NCBI GenBank assembly: GCA_050485745.1
Contig: JBJHBY010000144.1
Location: 1-9,301, forward strand
Reading direction: 5' to 3'
From: JBJHBY01 sp050485745
GTDB lineage: Bacteria; Pseudomonadota; Gammaproteobacteria; Pseudomonadales; CAMLJR01
DNA length: 9,301 nt
Program-made: the position numbers and the translations under genes
The notes under the pieces: generated by a model
Databases searched by the model: none
What the model was told of the DNA's origin: nothing
Seen by the model: the letters and a program-made list of their open reading frames with translations, nothing else
Shown: in pieces, positions 1-7,037 of the stretch
How positions within the stretch are numbered: position 1 is the first letter of the stretch
Layout: each line of letters opens with the position of its first letter

Positions 1-3
1 TCG

Positions 4-702
4 CTAGCCTGTGATGGCGGCGTGCAGGGCGTGGGCGTCGTGTGGCGTGAGCCAGGGGAGGCTCAGCTGCCAGAGGCCGAAGAGGATCAGCGCGATACCG
101 GCGCTGCGTTGCCACAGCGGGTGTCGGGCGAGTTCGCGCAGGCCGCGCCCACCCAGGGTCGTGGCCCACATGGCCGGGAGGGTGCCGAGGCCAAACGTGG
201 CCATCAGCAGGGCCGAGTGCCAGGGCGAGGCCGCCGCCAGTGCCCAACCCAGGGTCGAGTACACCAGGCCGCAGGGCAGCAGCCCCCAGAGCATACCGAA
301 GCCAAGTGCCGCGGGCAGGCTGCGGATGGGCAGCAGGCGCGCACTCAGTGGCTGCAGGTGCCGCCAAAGGCGTGCGCCCGCGGCCTCCAGCCGGTTCAGG
401 CCCAGCCACCAGCGCCCCAGGTACAAGCCCATGGCGATCAGCAGCAGGCCGGCGAGGGTCTGCAACAGTGGCCTCGCCCCAGGCACATGGCGGCTCAGTC
501 CCGCGCCGAACAGGCCCAGCAGCAGGCCCAGGCTGGTATAGCTCAGCAGGCGGCCGAGGTTGCAGCCGAGGCTGAGCAGCAGGCGTGGCCCCTGGCTGCC
601 GGCACCGAGTGCCGCGGACAGGCCACCGCACATGCCGAGGCAGTGACTGGAACCCATCAGGCCGATCAACAGGGCGGCGAACAGGCTCAGGCCTTCAGTC
701 AT
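4..702 (-). CDS. TauE/SafE (DsbD_2-like) family membrane protein, end of the cco assembly cluster
   Basis: A 232-residue polytopic inner-membrane protein with about six predicted helices (roughly residues 4-28, 49-70, 80-100, 131-155, 162-184 and 199-217). Residues 16-27 hold a GSSHCLGMCGG-type motif (His20, Cys21, Cys25), and a second conserved-looking motif, LPCGLVYS (Cys144), opens helix 4. Both are typical of the family usually annotated as sulfite exporter TauE/SafE or cytochrome c biogenesis transmembrane (DsbD_2). Such a gene commonly follows ccoS in gammaproteobacteria. The sequence does not give the substrate; the Cys/His motifs and the context fit copper handling or thiol-redox work for cbb3 assembly, which is inference. 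The ATG at 700-702 was chosen because AGGAAG lies 8 bases upstream and the start overlaps the ccoS stop by 8 bases (ATGACTGA). The open frame continues 54 codons further upstream, but that part is the ccoS tail read out of frame. The gene is complete, ending in TAG. Confidence 0.88.
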   Translation of the reverse strand: MTEGLSLFAALLIGLMGSSHCLGMCGGLSAALGAGSQGPRLLLSLGCNLGRLLSYTSLGLLLGLFGAGLSRHVPGARPLLQTLAGLLLIAMGLYLGRWWLGLNRLEAAGARLWRHLQPLSARLLPIRSLPAALGFGMLWGLLPCGLVYSTLGWALAAASPWHSALLMATFGLGTLPAMWATTLGGRGLRELARHPLWQRSAGIALILFGLWQLSLPWLTPHDAHALHAAITG

Positions 703-946
703 GTCCGGGTCTTCCTGGCGGTTGTGCCGCGGGCTTGCGCTTTCCGGGTTCGCCGGATGGCTGCTCCTGTTCCTGCTCACCGTGCTCCACAGGATCGGCA
801 TCCTGGGTATCGTCCTCGAACAGGACCTGACTCGCGGCGCGGTCCAGGTCGTCGAACTGGCCACTGTTTACCGCCCAGATGAACGCGGCCACGGCGATGG
901 CGATCAGGATCACCGCCAGCGGAATCAACAGGAATACGGCCTCCAT
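695..946 (-). CDS. ccoS: cbb3-type oxidase assembly protein CcoS (FixS)
   Basis: An 83-residue protein with one N-terminal membrane helix (about residues 4-25), then the family hallmark of a Trp and Ser-Gly-Gln-Phe-Asp-Asp-Leu (W24 to L34), which identifies FixS/CcoS. In this family CcoS is needed for an active cbb3 oxidase, probably by helping cofactors enter CcoN; it is not a subunit of the mature enzyme. After about residue 45 the sequence becomes a low-complexity tail rich in Asp, Glu, Gln and Pro with a Lys/Arg patch. This makes the protein somewhat longer than many homologues. The ATG at 944-946 lies 3 bases after the ccoI stop, and GGGGAG about 9 bases upstream serves as ribosome-binding site. 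The gene ends 8 bases inside the following TauE/SafE gene. Confidence 0.93.
   Translation of the reverse strand: MEAVFLLIPLAVILIAIAVAAFIWAVNSGQFDDLDRAASQVLFEDDTQDADPVEHGEQEQEQPSGEPGKRKPAAQPPGRPGHD
711..716 (-). promoter_or_regulatory. Ribosome-binding site that fixes the TauE/SafE start
   Basis: On the minus strand AGGAAG lies 8 bases before the ATG at 700-702, inside the 3' end of ccoS. It decides the start against the much longer open frame reaching back to 864, and indicates translational coupling to ccoS. Confidence 0.6.
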
Positions 947-949
947 GGC

Positions 950-3358
950 TCAGTGCTCCCCGGCCGGGCGGAAGCCGCGCTGCAGGCGCAGGGAGTTGCA
1001 CAACACCAGCAGTGAGCTCGCCGACATGCCGATCGCCGCCAGCCAGGGCGGCACCAGCCCCATTGCGGCGAGGGGAATGCCAATGCTGTTGTAGCCCAGG
1101 GCCCAGGCGAAGTTCTGGCGCATGATGCGTCGCGTGCGCGCGGCGTGGTTCAGCAACAGGTTGAGGTTGTCGAGCCGTGGCGACAGCATCACCGCGTCGG
1201 CGCGGGTCTTGGCCAGGTCCGGTGCGCCGGTCATGGCCACGGACACGTCCGCGCCCGCCAGCACCGGCAGGTCGTTGAGGCCGTCGCCGACCATCAGCAC
1301 GCGGCGCCCGCCGGACTGCAGCTCACGCAGGATGTGCAGCTTGTGTTCCGGGCTGGCGCCGGCCTCGATGGCGTCAAAGTGCAGTTGCTGTCCCAGCTGT
1401 CGGGTCAGGGGTGACGGGTCCCCGCTGACCAGGTGCAGGCGCAGGCCGTGCCGGCGCAGCCGGGCCACGGCCCTGGCGGCATCGTCACGCAGCGGGTCGC
1501 CGAGGCGGAACCAGGCGATGGGTGTTTGTTCGTCCGCCAGCAGCAGCCATTGCCCCGGGGTCGCGGGCATTTCGAGGGAGGCGGACGGCCAGGCGAAACC
1601 CGGCCGGCCGATGCGGTAGCGGCAACCATCGACCTCGCCCTCGATACCCTGACCGGGCTCGATGCGGGTATTTCGTGCAAGGCGCCCGGGCTCGGGGAAG
1701 GCACGTGCCAGGGGGTGTTCGGTAGTGGCCTCCAGTGCCGCCGCCACTTCCAGGGCCTGCCCCGCGTCCAGGGCGCCGACGACGATGACCTCCTCGATGC
1801 GCGGCTCGCCCCGGGTCAGGGTGCCGGTCTTGTCAAAAATCACGTCGCTGACCTGCGCCAGCTGCTCCCAGACGGCTGCCCGGGTCACCAGCAGGCCGCG
1901 GCTGCGCAGGGCGCGGGTGGCGGAGGCCAGTGCCGTGGGGGCGGCCAGGGCCAGGGCGCAGGGGCAGCTCACCACCAGCACCGACAGCATCACCCAGAAG
2001 GCGTGCTCCGGGGCGATCTGCCACCAGCTGGAGAACACCGCCGCCGCGATGATCAGGATGCCGACCACGAACCAGCGCCCGACCCGGTCCACCATCACCG
2101 CACCGGGGCCGGGGCGTTCGCTGCCGGCCCGTGCCATCAGCGCGGCCAGGGCGTGGATGCGCAGGTCCGGCCCGGTCGCGGTGACCCGCAGCAGGAAGGG
2201 CACGTCGCCGTTGCCGGTGCCGGCGGTGACACTGTCGCCGGGCTGGCGCAGCACGGGTTCGAATTCCCCGGTCAGGGCCGCCTCGCTGATCTGCGGGCTG
2301 CCCTCGGCAATGATGCCGTCCGCGGGGACAACCTGCCCGGGTTTGACCAGCAGCAGGTCACCGGCGGCGACGCCCAGCAGTGGCACGCTCTCCACCTGGC
2401 CGTCATCCTGCTGGCGCCACACCGCCGCCGGCAGCAGGCTGCCGAGGTCGCTGGCAATGCGGCCGCCATAGTGGCGCGCGCGCAACTCCAGATAGCGACC
2501 GCCCAGCAGCAGGAAGGTGAACATGGTGACCGAATCGAAGTAGACCTCGCCGGTGCCGCGCAGTGTCGCCCAGATCGAGGCGATGAAGGCCAGGCCGATG
2601 GCCAGCGCCACGGGTACGTCCATGCCCGGCTGCAGGCGGCGCAGGCCGCGCCAGGCGCCGCTGAAGAACGGCTGCGCCGAGTACAGCACCACCGGGGTGG
2701 CGAGCAGCAAGCTGAAGCCGCGCAGCCAGTCGCGGTAGGCCGGCGACATGCCATCCGGCCCGGCGATGTACAGCGCTACCGAGAGCATGCCCACCTGCAT
2801 CATGCCGATGCCGGCGATGCCGACGCGGCGCAGCATGGCGCGGTCCTCGCGCTGGCGCAGGGCCGCGGCCTGGTCAGGGGTATCGGGTTGTGGTTCATAG
2901 CCGAGGCCGGCGATGGCCTCACAGGCCTGGCGCAGGGAACTCTGCGTCGGATCCCAGCGCAGCCAGGCGCGCTGGGATTCCAGATTGATGTGGATCGAGC
3001 GCACCCCGGGGAGGCGTTGCAGTTGCCGCTCCAGCAGCCAGCTGCAAGCCGCGCAGTGCATGCCGCCGATCAGCAGGGTGGCACTGTGCTCGCCGTCGTC
3101 TTCGATCCGGCTGCAGCGGGCGAGCAGGCGCGGGTCGTCAAAGGCGCTGTAGTCGGCTTCGTCCGCGGGGCGGTTGCCGGCCTCGGTGCGCTGTCGGTAA
3201 TACAGGCCGAGGCCACCGGCGACGATGGTCTCCGCCACCAGTCGGCAGGCGGGGCAGCAGAAAAGGCGCTCGGCGCCGTCGATCTCGCTGCGGTAGATCT
3301 CGCCGGGCATCACCGGCAGATCGCAGTGGTAGCAGTGCAGGGCAGCGGGTGCGTTCAC
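950..3358 (-). CDS. ccoI: Copper-translocating P1B-type ATPase CcoI (FixI) for cbb3 maturation
   Basis: An 802-residue heavy-metal P-type ATPase. Domains in order: an N-terminal Cys cluster (Cys9, Cys12, Cys34, Cys35, Cys38) typical of the ATPase-associated metal-binding domain of CcoI; an HMA domain with GMHCAAC (Cys102, Cys105); membrane helices from about residue 178; an actuator loop with TGE at 363-365 (followed by Phe instead of the common Ser); the transmembrane metal site CPC at 465-467; the phosphorylation motif DKTGT at 509-513; the nucleotide-binding TEHP at 546-549; the hinge GDGLND at 691-696; then Tyr756-Asn757 and Met778/Ser782 in the last helices, as in Cu+ P1B-1 pumps. CcoI-type ATPases export Cu+ across the inner membrane for insertion at CuB of CcoN rather than for detoxification. 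The start is GTG at 3356-3358, overlapping the ccoH stop as GTGA, with AGGA 7 bases upstream. All catalytic motifs are present. Confidence 0.96.
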   Translation of the reverse strand: MNAPAALHCYHCDLPVMPGEIYRSEIDGAERLFCCPACRLVAETIVAGGLGLYYRQRTEAGNRPADEADYSAFDDPRLLARCSRIEDDGEHSATLLIGGMHCAACSWLLERQLQRLPGVRSIHINLESQRAWLRWDPTQSSLRQACEAIAGLGYEPQPDTPDQAAALRQREDRAMLRRVGIAGIGMMQVGMLSVALYIAGPDGMSPAYRDWLRGFSLLLATPVVLYSAQPFFSGAWRGLRRLQPGMDVPVALAIGLAFIASIWATLRGTGEVYFDSVTMFTFLLLGGRYLELRARHYGGRIASDLGSLLPAAVWRQQDDGQVESVPLLGVAAGDLLLVKPGQVVPADGIIAEGSPQISEAALTGEFEPVLRQPGDSVTAGTGNGDVPFLLRVTATGPDLRIHALAALMARAGSERPGPGAVMVDRVGRWFVVGILIIAAAVFSSWWQIAPEHAFWVMLSVLVVSCPCALALAAPTALASATRALRSRGLLVTRAAVWEQLAQVSDVIFDKTGTLTRGEPRIEEVIVVGALDAGQALEVAAALEATTEHPLARAFPEPGRLARNTRIEPGQGIEGEVDGCRYRIGRPGFAWPSASLEMPATPGQWLLLADEQTPIAWFRLGDPLRDDAARAVARLRRHGLRLHLVSGDPSPLTRQLGQQLHFDAIEAGASPEHKLHILRELQSGGRRVLMVGDGLNDLPVLAGADVSVAMTGAPDLAKTRADAVMLSPRLDNLNLLLNHAARTRRIMRQNFAWALGYNSIGIPLAAMGLVPPWLAAIGMSASSLLVLCNSLRLQRGFRPAGEH

Positions 3359-3867
3359 GGCTCGATCCTGAAATCCGTGGATTGGTCGAGGTCGATGCGC
3401 CGACGCAGGCGCCAGGGTTCCGGAGCATCACCGCTCAGGTGCAGGTGCCAGTGGCCCCTGGGAGAGCGCGGCAGCTCGGCGACGTAGCGGTCGCCGCCGG
3501 CGTAGCGCAGGGTCAGGTTGAAATCCCGCTCGGCGGCAACCGGGTGGATGAAGGCCAGGGCCAGCTCCGCCGGAGCGGGGTCGGGGCGGCCGTCGAGCTG
3601 CAGCAGTACCTGTCCGGTCAGCCGGTCGAGCTGGATGGCGGCGGTGAGGCCCAGCTGCGCCGCGGCCTGGTCCTCCGCCAGGCGCCGGTTGATGGCCCGG
3701 CCCTCCTTGTAATAGTTGTCCTTGCCCGGCTGGTCGGCGTGCTTGAACGCGATATTGACCAGGTTCAGGCTGGCGATGATTACGCAGCCGGGCAGGGCAA
3801 TCAGGAACCAGGGCCAGAACTGCCGGTACCAGGGTTCGACATCGGTTGTGTTGGTATTACGGGACAC
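3355..3867 (-). CDS. ccoH: cbb3-type oxidase assembly protein CcoH (FixH)
   Basis: A 170-residue FixH-family protein. A short N-terminal stretch ends in Trp-rich sequence, followed by one membrane helix (about residues 17-39) and a periplasmic domain that begins with the family motif around residues 50-56 (DNYYKEG). The rest is a beta-rich domain without cysteines. CcoH contacts CcoN and is needed for stable assembly of the oxidase; its exact biochemical role is not settled. I place the start at GTG 3865-3867 because a perfect GGAGG sits 7 bases upstream, and because the ccoG stop and this start share one base (TAGTG). The open frame extends upstream to 4467, but that part is ccoG read in another frame. 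The stop overlaps the ccoI GTG. Confidence 0.93.
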   Translation of the reverse strand: MSRNTNTTDVEPWYRQFWPWFLIALPGCVIIASLNLVNIAFKHADQPGKDNYYKEGRAINRRLAEDQAAAQLGLTAAIQLDRLTGQVLLQLDGRPDPAPAELALAFIHPVAAERDFNLTLRYAGGDRYVAELPRSPRGHWHLHLSGDAPEPWRLRRRIDLDQSTDFRIEP

Positions 3868-5270
3868 TAGCGAACCTCCGGGCCGATAAAGCGGCTCTCG
3901 ACGGTGGTGATCAGTGTGCCATCCGGGGCCAGGGCCTGGAAGCGCACGGGAAAGCGCAGGCTGGCGGGTGCGTCGACGACGACACTCAGGCGCAGGGGCA
4001 GTTCCAGCCACTGGCCGGGCTCCGCCACCACGCTCCCCGGCGCCTGCAGTTCGACCCCCGGCGGTGCGTCGATGGCGAGTGTCAGGGGCAGCGCCTGGCG
4101 GCTGCGGTTGAGCAGGCGCAGGGTATAGATATTCTCGACCTCGCCCGCCGCGGAGACGCGGTACAGGGGCTCGCGCTCCGGAATCACCTCCAGCAGCAGG
4201 CCCGGGCGCGTGAGCAGGGCGCCGAGAAACAGCGCGATCATGAGCAGCAGGGCGACGCCGTAACCCAGCAGCCGTGGCCGCCACTGTCGCCGCGGTTTGC
4301 CGGCGAGCTCGGTGCCGGTGGTATAGGCGATCAGCCCTCTCGGATACTGCATCTGGTCCATGACGCTGTCGCAGGCATCGATGCACAGGGCGCAATTGAT
4401 GCAGGCGTACTGCAGCCCGTCGCGGATGTCGATGCCGGTGGGGCAGACCTGCACGCACAACTGGCAATCGATGCAGTCGCCCAGGCCCTGGCTGCGTGGC
4501 GGCACCCCGCGCTTGCGCGCACCCCGGGGCTCGCCGCGGCCCGGGTCGTAGGACACGATCAGGGTGTCGTCATCGAACATCACCGACTGGAAGCGCGCAT
4601 ACGGGCACATGTGCAGGCAGACCTGCTCGCGCAGCCAGCCGGCGTTGATCCAGGTGGCCAGGGTGAAGAAAGTAATCCAGGCGATCTCCATCAGGCTCGG
4701 TTGCAGGCTGAGCAGTGCCAGGCTCATCTCGCGAATCGGCGAGAAGTAGCCGACAAAGGTGAAGCCGGTCCAGAACGCCACCCCCAGCCACAGGGTGTGC
4801 TTGAGTGCCTTGCGACGCAGCTTGTTCAGGCTGAAGGGGGCCTGGTCGAGGCGCATGCGCTGGTTGCGCGAGCCCTCCGCGAACTGTTCGGCCCACATGA
4901 AGATGGCGGTCCAGACGGTTTGCGGGCAGGTGTAGCCGCACCAGATACGGCCGGCCCAGACGGTGACCGCGAACAGGGCGAAGGCGGCGATGATCAGCAG
5001 CCAGGCCAGCAGCGGCAGGTCCTGCGGCCAGAAGGTCAGCCACAGGATGTGGAACTGCCGTGCCGGCAGGTCGAAGAGCAGGGCCTGGCGGCCGTCGATG
5101 TTCAGCCAGGGCAGCAGAAAATAGCCCAGCAGCAGCGGCCAGCCGGTATACAGCCGGATGCGCTGGAAACGCCCCTGCACCGCGCGGGTGTAGATGCGCT
5201 CGCGGCGCTGGTCGGGCCCGGCCTCGCTGATTTCGCGCAGGGTCGGTTCCGCAGGTGCTTGCTCGGACAT
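3867..5270 (-). CDS. ccoG: Cytochrome c oxidase accessory protein CcoG (FixG), polyferredoxin and probable cupric reductase
   Basis: A 467-residue membrane polyferredoxin. Helices lie near residues 42-58, 85-107, 157-175, 192-212 and 333-353. Membrane-associated cysteine motifs are CGYTCP (Cys111, Cys115) and CLHMCPYARFQ (Cys218, Cys222). Two complete [4Fe-4S] motifs follow: Cys266/269/272/276 and Cys290/293/296/300. After the last helix a C-terminal periplasmic immunoglobulin-like domain (about 370-467) completes the usual CcoG architecture. The Rhodobacter capsulatus homologue was shown to reduce Cu2+ to Cu+, which fits its place directly before the Cu+ pump CcoI; that activity here is inferred from homology. 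The ATG at 5268-5270 has GGAG 5 bases upstream, directly abutting a strong stem-loop in the gap after ccoP. The gene is full length and its TAG shares one base with the ccoH GTG. Confidence 0.95.
   Translation of the reverse strand: MSEQAPAEPTLREISEAGPDQRRERIYTRAVQGRFQRIRLYTGWPLLLGYFLLPWLNIDGRQALLFDLPARQFHILWLTFWPQDLPLLAWLLIIAAFALFAVTVWAGRIWCGYTCPQTVWTAIFMWAEQFAEGSRNQRMRLDQAPFSLNKLRRKALKHTLWLGVAFWTGFTFVGYFSPIREMSLALLSLQPSLMEIAWITFFTLATWINAGWLREQVCLHMCPYARFQSVMFDDDTLIVSYDPGRGEPRGARKRGVPPRSQGLGDCIDCQLCVQVCPTGIDIRDGLQYACINCALCIDACDSVMDQMQYPRGLIAYTTGTELAGKPRRQWRPRLLGYGVALLLMIALFLGALLTRPGLLLEVIPEREPLYRVSAAGEVENIYTLRLLNRSRQALPLTLAIDAPPGVELQAPGSVVAEPGQWLELPLRLSVVVDAPASLRFPVRFQALAPDGTLITTVESRFIGPEVR
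3875..3879 (-). promoter_or_regulatory. Ribosome-binding site that fixes the ccoH GTG start
   Basis: GGAGG on the minus strand, 7 bases before the GTG at 3865-3867 and inside the last codons of ccoG. No ATG at the right distance competes with it, so it is the main evidence for a GTG start of ccoH. Confidence 0.7.
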
Positions 5271-5280
5271 CGGGACTCCA

Positions 5281-5305
5281 CCCCGGGCGCGGTGAGCGCC
5301 CGGGG
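5281..5305 (-). promoter_or_regulatory. Perfect 10-bp GC stem-loop between ccoP and ccoG
   Basis: The arms ccccgggcgc (5281-5290) and gcgcccgggg (5296-5305) are exact reverse complements around a 5-base loop, giving an all-GC stem. It begins 5 bases after the ccoP stop and ends 10 bases before the ccoG ATG, right next to the ccoG ribosome-binding site. No run of T follows on either strand, so it is not a classical intrinsic terminator. A role as a 3' stabiliser of ccoNOQP mRNA, a processing point, or a brake on ccoG translation is inference. Confidence 0.7.
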
Positions 5306-5310
5306 ACGCG

Positions 5311-6195
5311 TCAGGGTTGTTGCGACAGGCTGTAGACGTAGCCGGTGAGGATCTGCAGCCGGTCGGCGCTGATCAGATCACGCTGCGCCGGCATCACACC
5401 CTGGCGGCCATGGCGGATGGCGTACTGGATCATCCCCGGGGTGCCGCCGTACAGCCAGGTGTCGTCGGTCAGGTCGGGGGCACCGAACAGCGGGTTGCCC
5501 TTGCCCTCCGCGCCGTGGCAGCTGGCGCAGAAGGTGGCGAAGTGTGCCTTGCCGGCCTCGACCAGCTCCGGTTGCGTGGCGCGATCGTTCAGCGCCAGCA
5601 CGTACTGGGTCACGGCATTGACGCCACTGTCGCCCAGTGCCGCCTGCCAGCCCGGCATGACCGCTACGCGGCCGTGCTCGATGGAGTGGCGGATCTGTTC
5701 GGGTGATCCACCCCACTGCCAGCGGCCATCGGTCAGGTTGGGGAAGCCGAAACTGCCGCGGGCGTCACTGCCGTGACACTGGGCACAGTTGTTGGCGAAC
5801 AGGCGTTGGCCCATGCGCAGGGCCTCCGGCGTCTGCGCCAGCTCTTCCACGCTCATGGCGCCGTAGCGGGCGAAGATGGGGCCATAGGTGGCCTCTGCGG
5901 CGGCAACCTCGCGTTCCAGCTGGTTGTGCTGGGTCCAGCCGAGCAGCCCCGGAAAGTTGCCCAGCCCGGGGTAGGCCAGCAGGTAGCCGGCACCGAATAC
6001 CATCAGGCCGGCGAACATCCAGGCGAACCAGTGCGGCTGGGGGGCGTCGCACTCGTGAATACCGTCGAACTCGTGGCCGATGCTGTGGTCCTGGCCACGA
6101 CTCTTGCTGGCGCGGTTGGTCCAGATCAGGACGGCCAGGCCGATGTACATGATCGCGGTGATGACGATGATCCAGACACTCCAGAACGTGCTCAT
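5311..6195 (-). CDS. ccoP: cbb3-type cytochrome c oxidase subunit III, dihaem cytochrome CcoP
   Basis: A 294-residue dihaem c-type cytochrome that passes electrons towards CcoO and the catalytic subunit. It has two N-terminal membrane helices (about residues 5-26 and 56-75), the long form of CcoP seen in gammaproteobacteria. Two periplasmic cytochrome c domains follow. Haem site 1 is CAQCH (Cys137, Cys140, His141) with probable axial Met180 in VMPGW; haem site 2 is CASCH (Cys223, Cys226, His227) with probable axial Met268 in VMPAQ. The N-terminal cytoplasmic loop contains the family feature HEFDGIHECD (41-50). The ATG at 6193-6195 overlaps the ccoQ stop by 4 bases (ATGA), with GAGAGGA 7 bases upstream. 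The length is normal and both haem sites are intact. Confidence 0.97.
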   Translation of the reverse strand: MSTFWSVWIIVITAIMYIGLAVLIWTNRASKSRGQDHSIGHEFDGIHECDAPQPHWFAWMFAGLMVFGAGYLLAYPGLGNFPGLLGWTQHNQLEREVAAAEATYGPIFARYGAMSVEELAQTPEALRMGQRLFANNCAQCHGSDARGSFGFPNLTDGRWQWGGSPEQIRHSIEHGRVAVMPGWQAALGDSGVNAVTQYVLALNDRATQPELVEAGKAHFATFCASCHGAEGKGNPLFGAPDLTDDTWLYGGTPGMIQYAIRHGRQGVMPAQRDLISADRLQILTGYVYSLSQQP

Positions 6196-6386
6196 CGGCG
6201 TGTCCTCTCGCTGCCCGGTGTTTCGTCCGGGGATGCCGGCGGGGGTGGATCCTCATCGGCGAAGGGCAGGTTGGCGGCCTCGTCGAAATCGCGCTTGCGC
6301 TTCTTGCTGTATGCCCAGGCGCAGACGCTCAGAAACGCGATCATGGCGAGGATGGTGCCGATGCCCTGCAGGGTGCCGAAGTCCAT
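6192..6386 (-). CDS. ccoQ: cbb3-type cytochrome c oxidase small subunit CcoQ (FixQ)
   Basis: A 64-residue single-helix protein. It has the helix at about residues 5-26, a basic stop-transfer cluster KKRKR at 28-32, the family-typical DFDEAANLPF segment (33-42), and an acidic, proline-rich tail (PPPP at 47-50) ending in two arginines. CcoQ-type subunits stabilise the oxidase complex, in some species through the interaction with CcoP, and are not catalytic. The ATG at 6384-6386 is preceded by GGGAGG 5 bases upstream in the 11-base gap after ccoO, and the gene overlaps ccoP by 4 bases. Identification rests on the position between ccoO and ccoP plus the helix-KKRKR-FDEAANLPF pattern. Confidence 0.93.
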   Translation of the reverse strand: MDFGTLQGIGTILAMIAFLSVCAWAYSKKRKRDFDEAANLPFADEDPPPPASPDETPGSERTRR

Positions 6387-6397
6387 GCTTGCCTCCC

Positions 6398-7006
6398 TCA
6401 GCGCTGGTGCTGCAGCACGGTGCCGAGCTGCTGCAGATAGGCGATCAGTGCGTCAATCTCGGTGCGCCCGGCTACGGCCTCCCGGGCGCCGTCGATGTCC
6501 TCGTCGCTGTAGGGGACGCCGAGGCGGCGCAGGGCCCGCATCTTGCGGCCGGTGAGCTCGCCATCGAGTGCGCGCTCGAACAGCCACGGGTAGGCCGGCA
6601 TGTTGGAGGCCGGCACCACATCGCGGGGGTTGTACATGTGCGCGCGGTGCCATTCGTCGGAGTAGCGGCCGCCGACCCGGGCGAGGTCAGGCCCGGTGCG
6701 CTTGGAACCCCACAGGAAGGGATGCTCGTAGACGAATTCACCCGCCACCGAGTAGTGGCCGTAGCGTTCCGTTTCCGAGCGCAGGGCGCGGATCATCTGC
6801 GAGTGGCACACGTGGCAGCCTTCGCGGATGTAGATGTCGCGTCCCTCCAGCTCCAGGGCGCTGAGAGGTTCCAGGCCCTCCACCGGCTCGGTGGTGACGT
6901 CCTGGAACATCAGCGGCACGATCTGGGCCAGGCCACCAAAGCTGATGGCCACCAGGATCAGTACCACCATCAGGCCGATGTGCTTTTCGACGAGCTCGTG
7001 GTTCAT
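6398..7006 (-). CDS. ccoO: cbb3-type cytochrome c oxidase subunit II, monohaem cytochrome CcoO
   Basis: A 202-residue monohaem c-type cytochrome with one N-terminal membrane helix (about residues 10-33) and a periplasmic domain. The haem attachment site is CHVCH (Cys64, Cys67, His68) within the family signature EGCHVCHSQMIRALRSE. The probable axial ligand is Met136 in SNMPAYPWLF. Together these identify FixO/CcoO, which links CcoP electron input to the haem b of CcoN. The ATG at 7004-7006 follows the ccoN stop by 31 bases, and GAGGA lies about 11 bases upstream, a slightly long spacing. It is complete and of the usual length for the family. Confidence 0.97.
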   Translation of the reverse strand: MNHELVEKHIGLMVVLILVAISFGGLAQIVPLMFQDVTTEPVEGLEPLSALELEGRDIYIREGCHVCHSQMIRALRSETERYGHYSVAGEFVYEHPFLWGSKRTGPDLARVGGRYSDEWHRAHMYNPRDVVPASNMPAYPWLFERALDGELTGRKMRALRRLGVPYSDEDIDGAREAVAGRTEIDALIAYLQQLGTVLQHQR

Positions 7007-7037
7007 GTCGGGTTCAATCCTCGGTCCGGTGCCCGGG

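Noticed and set aside
703..864. A possible 54-residue N-terminal extension of the TauE/SafE protein.
   Set aside because: It is the ccoS tail read out of frame, with no membrane segment. The ATG at 702 has a good ribosome-binding site and starts directly at helix 1.
2264..2272. TGEF instead of TGES in the CcoI actuator domain, as a sign of an inactive pump.
   Set aside because: The catalytic Glu is kept, the fourth position varies among P1B ATPases, and all other motifs are intact.
1433..3487. A 684-codon open frame on the plus strand opposite ccoI and part of ccoH.
   Set aside because: It is antisense to a gene with every P1B ATPase motif intact. Its product is low-complexity (Gln, Gly, Ala, Arg, His), as expected from the shadow of high-GC codon bias, and resembles no family I know.
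3868..4467. A possible 200-residue N-terminal extension of ccoH.
   Set aside because: The extension is ccoG read out of frame. The GTG at 3867 has a perfect ribosome-binding site, and the protein from there has normal FixH length and topology.
3846..5348. A 500-codon open frame on the plus strand opposite ccoG.
   Set aside because: It is antisense to a complete polyferredoxin, has compositional bias, and has no recognisable domain.
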